DNA of 64,000 nt from Magnolia sinica (taxonomy: Eukaryota > Streptophyta > Magnoliopsida > Magnoliales > Magnoliaceae). Positions 37,956 to 48,927 of the stretch are shown here, piece after piece; the stretch's first letter is position 1; every line of letters begins with the position of its first letter. The stretch spans positions 53,411,528-53,475,527 of the forward strand of contig NC_080587.1 in assembly GCF_029962835.1 (NCBI RefSeq). Direction: 5' to 3'. The notes under the pieces are model-generated. The model had not been told where the DNA came from. It saw only the letters and a program-made list of their open reading frames with translations, and made no database searches. The position numbers and the translations under genes are program-made.

Positions 37956-38044
37956 ATTTGACTTATGAAATTAATGATTCCACCTTTATAAGCATCCTAA
38001 TATTTGAAATTACCATTTTTTTTTCCCAATGCTCTTTGATGGTT
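37024..38044. repeat. U2 sequence after the truncated gene copy
   Basis: 37024-37600 is unique in the window and has no recognised feature, apart from a short repeat of CCTCTGCAAGT at 37022 and 37111. From about 37600 it matches 5680-6010 of U1. A local ~100-bp duplication around CATTAGCATTATGATGATG occurs at 37738-37890. A (GA)n microsatellite lies at 37920-37951. Confidence 0.6.
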
Positions 38045-39193
38045 GGTTAGTACAATAATTATTTTACATGCGTACACACGTATGTCATGTTAGAATATTT
38101 TAGAGTATTTAATTCTTCACATTCATTATTTGGTGAATGCATAGAAAATGATTTCCAAAATTCCAATGGTCAAAATCCAACTCCCAAACACAATTTTTGA
38201 AATTCAGAATTTTGAAAATCTATGCTCCCAAACACCACTAAAAATCTCAAATTTGAAATTCAGGGTAAGGAATTCAAGTTTTTAAATCATACTCATAAAT
38301 AACTTACAAGGGAAATTGAAGGAAGTAATGGATAGGCATTATTTGATCAATTTCAACTTTCGAAACATGAGTCATCCATGGTGAGTCCCCTACAAAGGTC
38401 TTGATGGCTTTTCCTACCATGTTTGCACGTGGTGATGTGGTTGTACCATACTTTGTTTCATCCACTCCTCCTGTCTCCATCCATGGTAGAGTTTGTTACA
38501 CAAGAACACCCAGACATTTGAGTGACCGTTTATGGTAGCAAAAATTCATTAATATTTTTTGTCTATTACCCAAGTCTAGCAAAAATTCATTAATATTTTT
38601 GTCTATTACCCAAGTCTTATGCTTTCGTTATATTTCTTAAAAGATGCTTAGACACACCTGCTCCTGTTGTAATATATGGCAGAGTATTTGTGGCTTATAT
38701 ATGCCAATGTATCATTGTCTATCCTTTGAGCACCGCAAATGTGCTAGGTTCAGTGTTCAATAATGCTCCTCAGGTACTGCATTTATCACATTTGCTAGGC
38801 TATATTTGTGGCACATGTATTGTCAAGTGCTTCACATGTGCCATGTATGTGAGTTGGTGTGCCTTTACTTTATCTTACATATAAGTATAGGTGTATTATG
38901 GGAATATGCTTAAAGTATTGAACTTATTGAACACTTGCATTTGATGACCAATTTAAGTCTTTAGGATAGGAGATCCATTGTGGCTAGACTATAGACTTGT
39001 GTATTTACTAACTTCTCATCTGACATTTCTACTGTGCTCTAATAAAAGCTACTCCAACAAGCCCTTTTTTTTTTCTTTTTCTTTTTTTTGCTAACTCTTA
39101 TTTTAAATGAGTTCATTTACTAAAATCATGTTTTTGAAAACTTATAATATAACTCTTATTTAAAATAAGCACATTTGGTCAAATATTCAAATA

Positions 39194-39230
<37 letters not shown>

Positions 39231-39364
39231 CATTTTTAAAGATTACAATAACTCCATTATAAGAGCAACTGAGATGGTTGTTTTGGTGGATCTCGTCATA
39301 GATTGACTATGCCCCAAATGGCAAATGAATAGATGGCTACAATCTTCATGTTTTGAGACATTTG
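38045..39364. repeat. Shared segment of U2 (uninterrupted counterpart of 26139-31926)
   Basis: Shows the original sequence into which the 26669-31152 solo LTR inserted in U1. It contains the 47-bp tandem duplication at 38545-38620 and a run of about 31 T at 39198-39228, which is 7 T in U1. It ends at ATTTG (39360-39364), the left target duplication of the copia element. Confidence 0.75.
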
Positions 39365-39815
39365 TGTATGTTCTGTATGCAGAATTGCAGAAGGACCTTG
39401 TTGTGCATAGGATATGGAGATCGAAAGAGATCAATGACTTACCTTGTTGGGACGCCATTGGTGTAGGTCTGATGCTAGAGTCTTCCTCTCCTTACACCCT
39501 TTAGAGAAGATATGATGGGGCTCTAGTTCCTGTCGTTGGTGTTAGATTGGGGACCCACCCCTGTTAATATAGGTTAGAGGGGTGAGGAGTTTGAAACCCA
39601 TCAAAACTCCTCTCCCCAAGGCTCTACACGAATTTGTAATCCTAGTTCCTTTAAAACATTGTGTGTATATCACAGTTGTAGCACTCCACCCCTTACATGA
39701 ATTTCTGAATGTATCACAACTTAGTGGGGCCGGCTGGTGCACCCGACCACATTATCCAACCCTTAGGACAATCCAAACCGTTGATCAATAAATCTCACCT
39801 TATAGAGTTCTTACA
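39365..39815 (-). repeat. 3' LTR of the copia element
   Basis: 451 bp. On the minus strand it starts TGTAAGAACTCTATAAGG, directly preceded by the purine-rich AAGTGGGAGAA (39816-39826), the expected polypurine tract. Positions 39582-39815 match 48694-48927 at about 93%. Confidence 0.85.
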
Positions 39816-40982
39816 TTCTCCCACTTGGGCCACATTGATAAATGTCAATTATTAATCTTTTGAAAAACATCTTTTGATTTGAAGAAACAACCAAATGGTT
39901 AACCAATTACACTATTGAATTATATGGGTAGTGCTATGACAATCTAGTCCATTAAGACTATCAGTATCAAATCACGGTAGTCATCACAACATTTAATCTA
40001 AGCGAAGTGAGGCTAAGCACGGTCACATATACCAATAAATTTAGAGGTGTACAAGAGTTGAACCAAGTAGAGCTTGGCACAACTCAACTCGGCTCGGCCA
40101 CTTGATGACCCCAGCTCGAACTCGGCTTGGCTCGGTCCTCGAACCTGATTGGCCAGCTCAGCTCAGTTCGGTCAGCAGCTCGGGCCAGTTCGAGCCGAGT
40201 TTGAGCCAAAATCAAGCCGAGTTTGCCTGTGCGGTATTTTCACAAACACATGGTTTGCACCTTCAGAATCCCATTGTATATAAAACAACAACATTGGTTT
40301 TTACAAGTATTTTATCAAACACCTTGTAAGCAAATAAAAATTAAGGAAAAAAGGGTATTTATTTCATATACGTACCTTCCTTGCCACCAACCACACTTCA
40401 TTAAGTCATTTCATTAAACACTTGGTGGGCAATAACAATATCAAAGTAACCGAGTCACCGAATTGAATCAATCCGAGTTCGTTTTGAGTTAGGTTCGATC
40501 CGAGTCGAGTCGAGCTCGGGCAAGCTCGAACTCGGTTCGAAATTTTTTCGAGCTAAAAAAATTAGCTCGACTCGACTCGAACACAGTTTCAAATCGAGTC
40601 GAATCGAGCTTTTTCGAGTCGAGTCAAGCGAGCTACCAAGCTAACTCTGCTCATGTAAAACCCTACCAATAATCTTAATGACGTAGATATGGAACCAAGA
40701 AGTGTGGTATAAGGATTACACATGTAGTGTGATGATGTGTGCCTATCCTTAAGAGGTCCTGAAGCTTTTAAAATGTCTCCAATGAGACACAACTGTAGTT
40801 CTACTTACTCAAAATTAGATTGCGCATACTTAGAGAGAAGTAGAAATAAACTTTATATCAGATTCATCAAATAACTTTATTAAATGAGATCTCTTCAATG
40901 TCTAAAGGATAAAACACGCTCAAAACTCCCACTAACTGAAAACATCTGTGAGGTTGATGACTCTCATGGATGTTACATGCTC
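39816..40982 (-). other. 3' non-coding region of the copia element with a MITE insertion
   Basis: Between the end of pol and the LTR. It contains no open frame with copia similarity, only the MITE at 40040-40665 and plain AT-rich sequence. Confidence 0.6.
40040..40665. mobile_element. MITE rich in AGCTCGACTCG motifs
   Basis: Its ends TAGAGGTGTACAAGAG and GCTCATGTAAAACCCTA are imperfect inverted repeats. CCAATAA at 40032-40038 and CCAATAAT at 40666-40673 flank it, consistent with an 8-bp, hAT-like target duplication. Both ends are packed with CGAGCTCG/CGAGTCGAG motifs. This composition (TAGGGGTGTACA end, GAGCTCGACTCG body) is a widespread plant MITE type in my recollection. Confidence 0.55.
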
Positions 40983-42240
40983 CTAAAATGGCGTGAGTGG
41001 ATTCGCAACCATCTGCTTAGTGCCGATGAACTCCACAGACACTTGATGATTCTGAACTCTTTCCTTTACAACAAGATACTTGATGTCGATATGCCTCGAC
41101 CTTGATGAGTGCTTGTTGTTAGTAGAGAAGGAAATCGCAGCTGAATTATCACAAAATATTCTTAATGGTTTCGGGATATGCTCCAGTACACGCAAACCGA
41201 AGAAGAAGCGTTGTAGCCATAATGCTTGATTAGATACCTCATGACATGCAATAAATTCAGCTTCCATAGTGGACAAGGTTGTGATAGACTGTTTCACGCT
41301 TTTTCAAGACAGCTCCTCCAACCATCATGAATATATAACCTGAGGCGGACTTTAGCATCAATGCAGCCTGCAAAATTTGTGTCTAAGTATCCAATTAACT
41401 CCAAATGATCGGATCTTCTGTATGTGAGTCCGAAGTCCTTTATTCTCTGTAGATACCTCACATTTTCTTTGCAGCTATCCAATATTGCATTCCTTGATTG
41501 GATAGGTATCTGTCCAACATTCCAACAACAAACGCAATGTCCGGTCACATATATACTTGAGCATACATTATGCTCCCTACTGCTGATGTGTACGGCAGTT
41601 CCTTCATTCGATTCTTTTCCAAATCATTCTTGGGACACTGGAATTGGCCGAATTTATCACCCTCTACAATGGGTGATTGTCCACGAACACAATTTTGCAT
41701 GTCATACCTTTCGAGTATCCTAGTAATTTAGGCCCTCTGTGACAAGTTGAGCAGTCCATGAGATCTATCACGACAAATCTCAATTCCAATGACATAAGAG
41801 GCATCACCAAGGTCCTTCATTTCAAATATTTGTGAAAAGAATTTCTTGGTGTCGCTCAACATACTGATGTCACTGCTAGCTAACAGAGTGTCATCAATAT
41901 ATAAAATCATCATAATGAACTTACTCTCACTGATTTTAATGTAAATACATTCATTTGCGATGTTTTCTACAAATTCATATGAGGAATTTACTTCATGAAA
42001 CTTTAGGTACTACTGTCATAAGGCCTGTTTCAACCCATAATTGGATTTATTTAGTTTATAAACCAAATGTTCTGAGCTATGGGCTACAAAACCTCCAGGT
42101 TGTAACATATATACATTCACATGTAGATCTCCATTGAGAAATGTTATCTTTACATCCATCTGATGTAACTCTAAATCCATATGAGCTACAAGAGCCATTA
42201 TGATCTTGAATGGGCCTTTCTTAGATGTTGGTGAGAGAGT
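40983..42240 (-). pseudogene. Copia reverse transcriptase and RNase H remnant
   Basis: Minus strand. The RT core appears at 42198-42016 (HQMDVKITFLNGDLHVNVYM, usual HQMDVKTAFLNGDL) and 41913-41728 (MMILYIDDTLLAS, the YVDD catalytic box with Ile). RNase H follows at 41548-40983 with KQSITTLSTMEAEFIA and CDNSAAISFSTNN, both hallmarks of copia RNase H. Several frame changes and stops separate the pieces, for example between 41728 and 41548, so it cannot be active. Function in the family: copying retrotransposon RNA to DNA and removing the RNA strand. Confidence 0.88.
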
Positions 42241-42419
42241 CTCCTTAGAGTCAATGCCCTCACACTCTTAAAACCCTTGGCAACAAATTTGGCTTTATAT
42301 ATTTCAACATTACCCTTGGAGTCCCGCTTGGTTTTAAATATCCATTTACAATCCATCGGCCTTATTCTAGAGGGTAACTCAATAAGATCTCATACTTTAT
42401 TGTCCTTTATAGATTTCAA

Positions 42420-42863
42420 CTAATCTTTTATGACATCAAACCAACGAGAAGGATCAACACTTTGTTTGACTTGTGCATGGGATTCAGGATCATTTTCCAT
42501 CCCAATGTCAAACTCGTGCTCCTGTAAGTATATGATATAATCGTCTCGATTTACAAGTCTTCTCTCTCTATCAGATATTCTCAATGGTTTAGCTTGTTGT
42601 GTGTGATTTTGATTTTCCTCATCAGTGGGTTGTACACGAGGTTCAACGTGGAGTTCTACAGTAACTGCGAGGTCGACTGTAACATTTATATCCATGTGAT
42701 CTTGAGTGACTATGACTAGAGTCACAGTCATTTCTTTCTCAAATACAAAGTTTCTAATGTTTGTGCTCCCATTATTTTCAGTGTCCTCGATAAATCTGAC
42801 ATTCCTAGTCTCAACAATCTTGATAGAGTGGGAATGACAATAGAATCGATAACCTTTTGACAT
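42420..42863 (-). pseudogene. Copia integrase C-terminal/linker region
   Basis: A 147-codon open stretch starting SKGYRFYCHSHSIKIVETRNVRFIED, typical of the variable copia segment after the integrase core, then an acidic linker and a RISDRERRLVNRDDYIIYLQE motif before the RT domain. The position between integrase (43074-43748) and RT supports it. Confidence 0.75.
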
Positions 42864-43073
42864 TTTTAGATATCCAATAAAGAAATAACTTATGATTCTG
42901 GGATTAAGCTTCCTTTCCTGCGGGTTATAAATTTTAGCCTCAGTAGGACATTCCCAAACATGTAAATATCGGAGACTTTGTTTTCTCCCATTCCACAGCT
43001 CAAAAGGGGTTTTGCTTACCGATTTGCTAGGGACCCTGTTAAGGATTTGAACTGCAGTTTTGATCGCATCACC

Positions 43074-43748
43074 TCAGAGAGATTCTGGTAATGTCGAATT
43101 GCTAACCATGCTTCGCACCATATCTATAAGGGTGTAATTACGCCTTTTAACAAAACCATTATGCGCTGGAGTATCAGGCATAGTGTATTGGGTGACAATG
43201 CTACAATCTTGTAGGTATCTAGTGAATGGCCCTGGATTGCGACCTGATTTGTCATATCTACCATAGTATTCGCTACCATGGTCAGATCTGACAACTTTAA
43301 TCCTTTTTATCAAGTTGATTTTCAACTTCAGCCTTATAAATTTTAAAAGCATCCAGGGCATCAGATTTTTTACTGATGAGATAAAGGTGTTCAAAACGAG
43401 AATAGTCATCTATGAAGGCAATAAAATTTTGTGTCTATTACAGGATGTCGTAGGGAATGGTCCATAAATGTCCGTATATATCACCTCTAAGAGTCCTACA
43501 CTCCTTATTGCACATTTCTTTTTGGTTCTTGTCTGTTTTCCTTTTATGTAATCAATGCACACTTTATAGTTGGAGAAGTTTAGAGAATGAAGAATCCCTT
43601 CTCGCACAAGCCTGTCCAATCTCTTACGAGATATATGACACAATCGCCTGTGCCACAGCATAGAGGAATTCTCATAGTTTAGTCTATGTTTAGATCCTAT
43701 TTTATTTCTATACAAGCTATTAACATTATAGATGTGTGAGGCAATCAA
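43074..43748 (-). pseudogene. Copia pre-integrase and integrase core remnant
   Basis: The first part (43748-43410) has the pre-integrase motif MLWHRRLCHISRKRLDRL and the first catalytic Asp in IYTDIYGPF. The second part (43409-43074) has the second Asp in VVRSDHGSEYYGRYD. The usual NGVAERRNRTL carrying the catalytic Glu reads NGFVKRRNYTL, so the Glu has become Lys. The two parts meet at a stop near 43410. Integrase joins the DNA copy to host chromosomes; this copy has lost the active site. Confidence 0.88.
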
Positions 43749-43825
43749 GCCTAGCTGGTATGCTAGTATAGGTTGTTTACCATAGAGCCGGTGCCAACTT
43801 TAATCGAATTAAGGTAAATATTGAA

Positions 43826-44430
43826 TCATTTATTCTTAAATTGGAATGAAGATCTCAATTTATCCAAATAAGAAATAGAGATTAGATTGCGCCTTATAAA
43901 AGGCACACAAAATGTATCTACTAAATCCAATAAATAACCGGACTCTAACCTAAGCCTATAGACTCCAATTGCCTTTACGTCGACTTTAACACCATTGCCT
44001 ATGTATATTGAGCACTCTGCATCAGTTGGTGGTCTGGTCTGTAGTAAGTCCCACATAAAAGTACATATGTGAATAGTAGTTCCCGAATTTATCCACCAAG
44101 AATCTACTGATACATCAGTTAGATTGGATTCAAAACAGACTAGAATTATATTATTGCCCTTCCTTATGAGCCATTGCTTATACTTTACGCAGTCTTTCTT
44201 TTGATGGCCTGACTTCTTACAAAAGAAGCAATTATTACCTTTAGCCCGCTTACGGCTCAATCCATTCCCAGGTCAGTTTTCAACTGGAGGACCATGAGGT
44301 CCTGAGGATCCCTCGTTAAAACCATGTTTCCTTTTTTGTTTCTATTACGTACAGGTACATGTCTTGAAGTTACAAGATCAATATTCTTACGGTTTTTAAA
44401 AGATTTTGAAGGCTCAAATTTTTCTAGAGT
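43826..44430 (-). pseudogene. Copia gag zinc knuckle and protease remnant
   Basis: 44260-43826 encodes a CX2CX4HX4C zinc knuckle (CFFCKKSGHQKKDC) and, 40 residues later, the protease site as SWWINSGTTIHIC, where the catalytic Asp of the usual DSGAT/S is Asn. About 55 further codons of basic, Lys-rich gag sequence can be read upstream to about 44430 with frame breaks. The rest of gag is missing or unrecognisable. Confidence 0.82.
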
Positions 44431-45860
44431 AATGACCCAATGTAAACATCCCAGGAATGTCTATATGGCCTCTATCCATTGATGCATTTGAGTTAGAATT
44501 GTAATTGGTTACAAAATATACTCACATTAGTAGATTGTTTACATAAAACAATTCATGAATGAAATTGAATATCAGGCAAAATATATTGCAAGTTCAATTG
44601 ACTAGGGCCTTCAATTAAACTTCCTAGGATGAAGATGGGCCCAAACATCCAATCCTAATGAGAATCGGTCATCATCATCACTCCTCCTGCGGGAGGTAAT
44701 CATAACATGCAAGTGACTCTCCTCATCATGGAGCTAAGTGATGTCAGTTATGTAAATCTAAAACACTCAACACTTGCGAGTAAGATGAGCATTACATCAC
44801 TAGTACCATTTACTCCACCCCTTTCATGCCCCTGCTAAATGGTAATTGTCTGTGTTTTCGTCACCATTCGCATTGGACATAAACGCAATTGAATGCAGTT
44901 CTTTAACTGAATATCTAATATCATAAGTCCTGATTCTCGAAAATTTTCACCAATTGCGGTCACTGTGGTGGCTAATACAATCAGATTCAATCCCACAAAT
45001 TTTGACTTAGGATCGCGATTTAATCCTACCCTCAACGGATTATCAATTAAATAGTCTGATTTGGCCCAGAAAGCAGCTGGCATTGGGGGTCTTAAAAGGA
45101 AACAAACGGTTAGGTTTTTCTCTCCCCTTTCCTTTCAAATCAAAGGTCCATGTCAACTTCTAAAAGATGGGTAATGGGCCCTACAATTAAGCCAAATTGA
45201 GACTCCATATGATCTAATCATCATCAATTAGCGATGCACATCTAGTCTTAACATTCATAAGATGACAATCTAGATAGAACGTTTACCTGAATCAGATGGA
45301 CATTCAAGTCCTTGTTAGGGTCCATAAAGTGGACCGCAAGGATCTAATACTTTAAGTGTCCACATGATTAAAGGTATAGATGTTCAAGTTTTCTCCCGTC
45401 AAATAGCCAGATTTTTCACTCATTTTAAACTGAATAGACAGTTCAGATCTAAGATAAATGACCTCCTGAGAAGAAGGCCCATGGTATAAAGCAGTCCAAA
45501 GATTGGGTCTTGATGAATAAGAGTATGGGCAAAAAAAAAAAAAAAAAAATCCCAAAAAAATTTGTTTAACAAATGACCCAAGTCTGGCCCTACAAACATG
45601 TGAAATGGGCCTACAATTGGGTTCACTGTAATTCACACTTAGGCCCACGATCAGCCCAAGGTTGATGGGCAAAAGAATGTATCCATAAGTAAGATCCACC
45701 AGGTCGATATCACCGAAACCTTTCAGTCTTAAAGGCCCAAACTCAAACAACAACTCAGCTTAAGCTCGCTCAATGCCCAAAGCACAAGATGAATCAAGCA
45801 TAGGCCCAATGGCCCTACTCGAAATGGCCCAAGATGACCTTAACCGGGCAACATGTTAGT
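44431..45860. other. Unassigned sequence inside the copia element
   Basis: Where gag should continue there is AT-rich sequence with TGGGCC-type motifs and a run of about 20 A at 45533-45549. Open frames here (up to 133 residues) show no domain. It may be a diverged insertion in the copia leader/gag region; no ends could be defined. Confidence 0.4.
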
Positions 45861-45872
45861 GGGTGTTACCCT

Positions 45873-46490
45873 AACCGTATGGGCCCCACCTTGGTGAATA
45901 TATTTTATATCCACGCTATCCATCTGGACCAAAACATATTTTAGGAAACAACGGTGATTGAATTGCCACCATAAATAAAATACCTTGGGCCCACCATAAT
46001 GTTTATTTTCCATCCAAACTGTCAGGCCGTTGATTGGTTCAAACAGACCGGATGAAGTTCCATCCAAACTGTTGACTAGTTCAAACATCCGTTTTGAGAG
46101 TTCATATTAGGAAATGAGACAAAAATTAAGGTGGATCCAACACCAAGTGTGTCACATGAGGAGAAATTAGGAAAAGAAATTTCTACTGTTGAAACCTTCC
46201 TGGGCTCCACCTTGATGTTTATATGCCATCCAAACCCTTTATAAGGTCATTACCACTGGGATGAAGTGAAAATACCCCAAAAAAATAAATAAATAAAAAT
46301 TCTTGACGCAAAAAATTTATGGCCTAAAGAATGTTTCAATGATTCACACTGAAAACCCACTGTTTCCTCTCGTGTGACCAGTTTAAGTTTTTGATACACA
46401 TAATTTTTGGTCGTCGGTCCTAAATGAGCTCTCAAAGAAGATAAACAGGTGGATATCTCAAATACATCGCAGTGGGCCCCACCCTGCATC
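45873..46490. mobile_element. MITE-like element with GTGGGCC ends
   Basis: Left end TATGGGCCCCACCTTGGTGA and right end TCGCAGTGGGCCCCACCC form imperfect inverted repeats of roughly 65 bp. The interior has GGGCTCCACCTTGATGTTTATATGCC, also present in the next element at 46770. Boundaries are approximate. Confidence 0.5.
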
Positions 46491-46501
46491 CTTCAGCAGC
46501 G

Positions 46502-46580
46502 AAAGGCTTTTGTGGGAATCCGCGTCCCTGTACCCATTAGCATCCCAAAACAGGGACGTGGATTTCTGGATAAAGCCTTT
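46502..46580. repeat. Short inverted repeat (hairpin)
   Basis: AAAGGCTTT and GGAATCCGCGTCCCTGT on the left pair with ACAGGGACGTGGATT and AAAGCCTTT on the right around a ~25-base loop, giving an ~80-base fold-back just before the next MITE. Confidence 0.7.
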
Positions 46581-47071
46581 AGCAGGAAGTTCTCGCGCTG
46601 GGATGCTAAGTGGGGTCCACTATGATGTTTGTTATAAATCCATCCCATCCATCCATTTTCTGAGATCATTTTAGGACATTCGACCGAAAATGATGTGGAT
46701 TCAAAGCTCAAGTGGGCCATAAGAGAGGGAAAACTTGGGAAATATTTTTCTATCGTTGAAACCTTTCTGGGCTCAACATTGATTTTTATATGCCATCCAA
46801 ACAGTTTATAAGGTCATTCCCACTTGGATGAATTGAAAATACGAAAACATTAGCATGATAAGAAACTTTTGTGGCCTTAAAAATATTTCAACGATGGTGA
46901 ATGAATCACAACTGTTTCCTCTCGTGCCACCTAATTGAGTTTCGAATCCATGTCAATTTCAGCCGAATGTGCTAAAATGATTTTCGGAAAATGAATGGAC
47001 GAGATGGATTTATCACAAACATCACGGTTGACCCTACTTAGCATTCTAGCGCAGGAACTTCCTCCCAAAGG
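46576..47071. mobile_element. Hairpin MITE 1
   Basis: About 496 bp with ~95-bp inverted ends: left CCTTTAGCAGGAAGTTCTCG then TGCTAAGTGGGGTCCAC; right TTAGCATTCTAGCGCAGG then CCTCCCAAAGG. Both ends lead inward to ATCATTTTAG. There is no coding capacity. Confidence 0.7.
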
Positions 47072-47138
47072 ATTTAGCAGGAAATCCCCCTCCCAAAACA
47101 CGGAAACAGATTGGCTACTTCCCCTGACAACAACAATT

Positions 47139-47593
47139 GGCTGGTGGTCAGTGCTATGTGGGCCCCACCATGATGTATGTGTTTCATTCATGCTGTTCAT
47201 TTATTTTTATAGATCATTTTATGGTATGAGAACAAAAATGAGGTATATACCAAGCTCAAGTGGACCACATTACAAGAAACAGTGTTGAATGAATTTTGAC
47301 CATTAAAAACTTTTTGGGGTGATAAAAGTTTTGGATCAAGATGATCTCGATTTTTCTCTTCATCTGGGCCTGTATGACCTAATCAACAGATTGGATGTCA
47401 AATAAACACGGGCCTTAGGAGGATTTTAATGGTGGATATTAAATCACTATTGATTTCACGTGGTGTGGCCCATCTGAGATTCATATCCCTCTCATTTTTG
47501 GGATCAAGCCATAAAATGATATGTAAAAATGGATGAATGGAATGGATGAAACACATAAATCATAGTGGGCCCACAGAGCACTGACCACCAACC
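47139..47593. mobile_element. Hairpin MITE 2
   Basis: About 455 bp with ~85-bp inverted ends: GGCTGGTGGTCAGTGCTATG on the left and AGAGCACTGACCACCAACC on the right. They are followed inward by GTGGGCCC, GATGTATGTGTTTCAT and TAGATCATTTTATGG. The interior has GGATCAAGATGATCTCG and TTAGGAGGATTTTAATGG. It is ~80% similar to MITE 3. Confidence 0.75.
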
Positions 47594-47626
47594 ACGGATT
47601 TGCTACTCCCCCTGCCACCAGCCAGT

Positions 47627-48070
47627 GGCTGGTGGTCGGTGCTCTTTGGGCCCACCACGATGTATGTGTTTCATTCATGCCGTCCATATATTTTTCTAGA
47701 TCATTTTATAGTATGAGATCCAAAATGAGATATATCCCAATCTCAAGTGGACCGTGTTACTGGAAACAGTGCTCCATGAACGCCGACCATAAAAAACTTT
47801 TTGGATCAAGCTGATCTTTGTTTTTTCCCTTCATCTGGGTCCGGATGACCTAATAAACAATTGGATGTCAAATAAACGTTACAGTGGGCCTTAGGAGGAT
47901 TTTAATGGTGGATATCCAATCACTATTGTTTTCCTGTGGTGTGGTCCACTTGAGATTAATATCATTCTCATTTTTCGGATCAAGACTTAAAATGATCTGT
48001 AAAAATGGATGAACGGAAGGGATGAAACACATACATCATGGTGGGGTCCACAGAGCACCGACCATCAGCC
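47627..48070. mobile_element. Hairpin MITE 3
   Basis: About 444 bp, same family and orientation as MITE 2, from GGCTGGTGGTCGGTGCTC to AGAGCACCGACCATCAGCC. The two elements lie 33 bp apart. The flanks (47073-47128 and 48071-48135) are themselves inverted relative to each other (both contain GATTGGCTACT when read inward), so the pair sits inside a larger palindrome. Confidence 0.75.
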
Positions 48071-48693
48071 ACCGGGCTGCTAACGGGGAGTAGCCAATCC
48101 GTTTCCTGCTAAAGGGAACTGAAATCCCGTGTCTGCCAAGCATAGGTCCCAGAAGTTGTTACCCGAAAACTTAGCCACCTCTATTCCAAAAACATTGTCC
48201 GAGAATCCCAGTCACAACGCCTCTTCCTTCCACAGTTCCGACAGTGGCGCCACCAACGCAGCGAATGACCAGCCGTCGCACAAATCTGATTGGGGAAGAA
48301 GAGAGGTAGTGATAGCAGCGATGGGTTGGATGCCACCATTAAAGGTGGTTGGCGGTGCTGATTGGGAAGATGAAGATGGGCAGCGATTTCGCTGCTATTA
48401 GCCATTGATGCCGACAGTTATTAAGGTATGCATTTCCCCTCTTTAGACATCTGAAATTCCTCATTGCTGGTTTTAGGGATCGAAAGACCCTAATATCTCT
48501 GATTTGGGGATCGTAATTCAAGATCCGTAATTGCTGGATTTAGGGATTCGAAAATCCCCAGATCTCTGGGATTGAAATCCCTAATTTTCCTGATATGTTG
48601 TAATTGGGGATTAAAATCCCTAATTGTGAAAATCAAAATTTCTGATATCTGAAATTGGGAATTTGGAATCCATGATAGTTAGTTTGATCCTCC
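48071..48693. other. Unassigned stretch before the copia 5' LTR remnant
   Basis: Contains open frames on both strands (90 codons at 48129-48401 plus; 74 codons at 48405-48181 minus) without a recognisable domain, then repeats of GGGATT and AATCCC around 48460-48650. It should hold the primer site and start of gag of the copia element, but I could not recognise either. Confidence 0.4.
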
Positions 48694-48927
48694 ATGAGGA
48701 GTTTGAAACCCATCAAAACTCCTCTCCTCAAGGCTCCACACGAATTTGTAATCCTAGTTCCTCGAAAACACTGTGTGCTTATCACAGTTGTAGCACTCCA
48801 CCCCTTACACGAATTTCTGGATGTATCACAACTTAGTGGGGCCCGCTGGTGCACCCGACCACATTATCCAACCCTTAGGACAATCCAGACCGTTGATCAA
48901 TAAGGCCCACCTTATAGAGTTCTTACA
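48694..48927 (-). repeat. Truncated 5' LTR of the copia element
   Basis: 234 bp matching 39582-39815. Homology stops abruptly at GAGGAGTTTGAAACCC (48694), so about half of the LTR is replaced by unrelated sequence. The outer end and ATTTG duplication are intact. Confidence 0.8.

Larger units (their letters stand above)
39365..48927 (-). mobile_element. Ty1/copia retrotransposon, decayed, with nested MITEs
   Basis: Begins TGTATGTTCTG and ends GAGTTCTTACA, flanked by perfect ATTTG duplications (39360-39364 and 48928-48932). The uninterrupted site in U1 reads GACATTTGGACTG. Minus-strand order gag, protease, integrase, reverse transcriptase, RNase H identifies Ty1/copia. The 3' LTR (39365-39815) is whole; the 5' LTR keeps only its first 234 bp (48694-48927). 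The space between 44430 and 48693 is filled by MITEs and unassigned sequence. Confidence 0.85.

Noticed and set aside
48129-48401. 90-residue hydrophilic plus-strand protein
   Set aside because: No recognisable domain, an overlapping frame of similar length lies on the other strand, and it sits in a rearranged copia leader; kept only as unassigned sequence.
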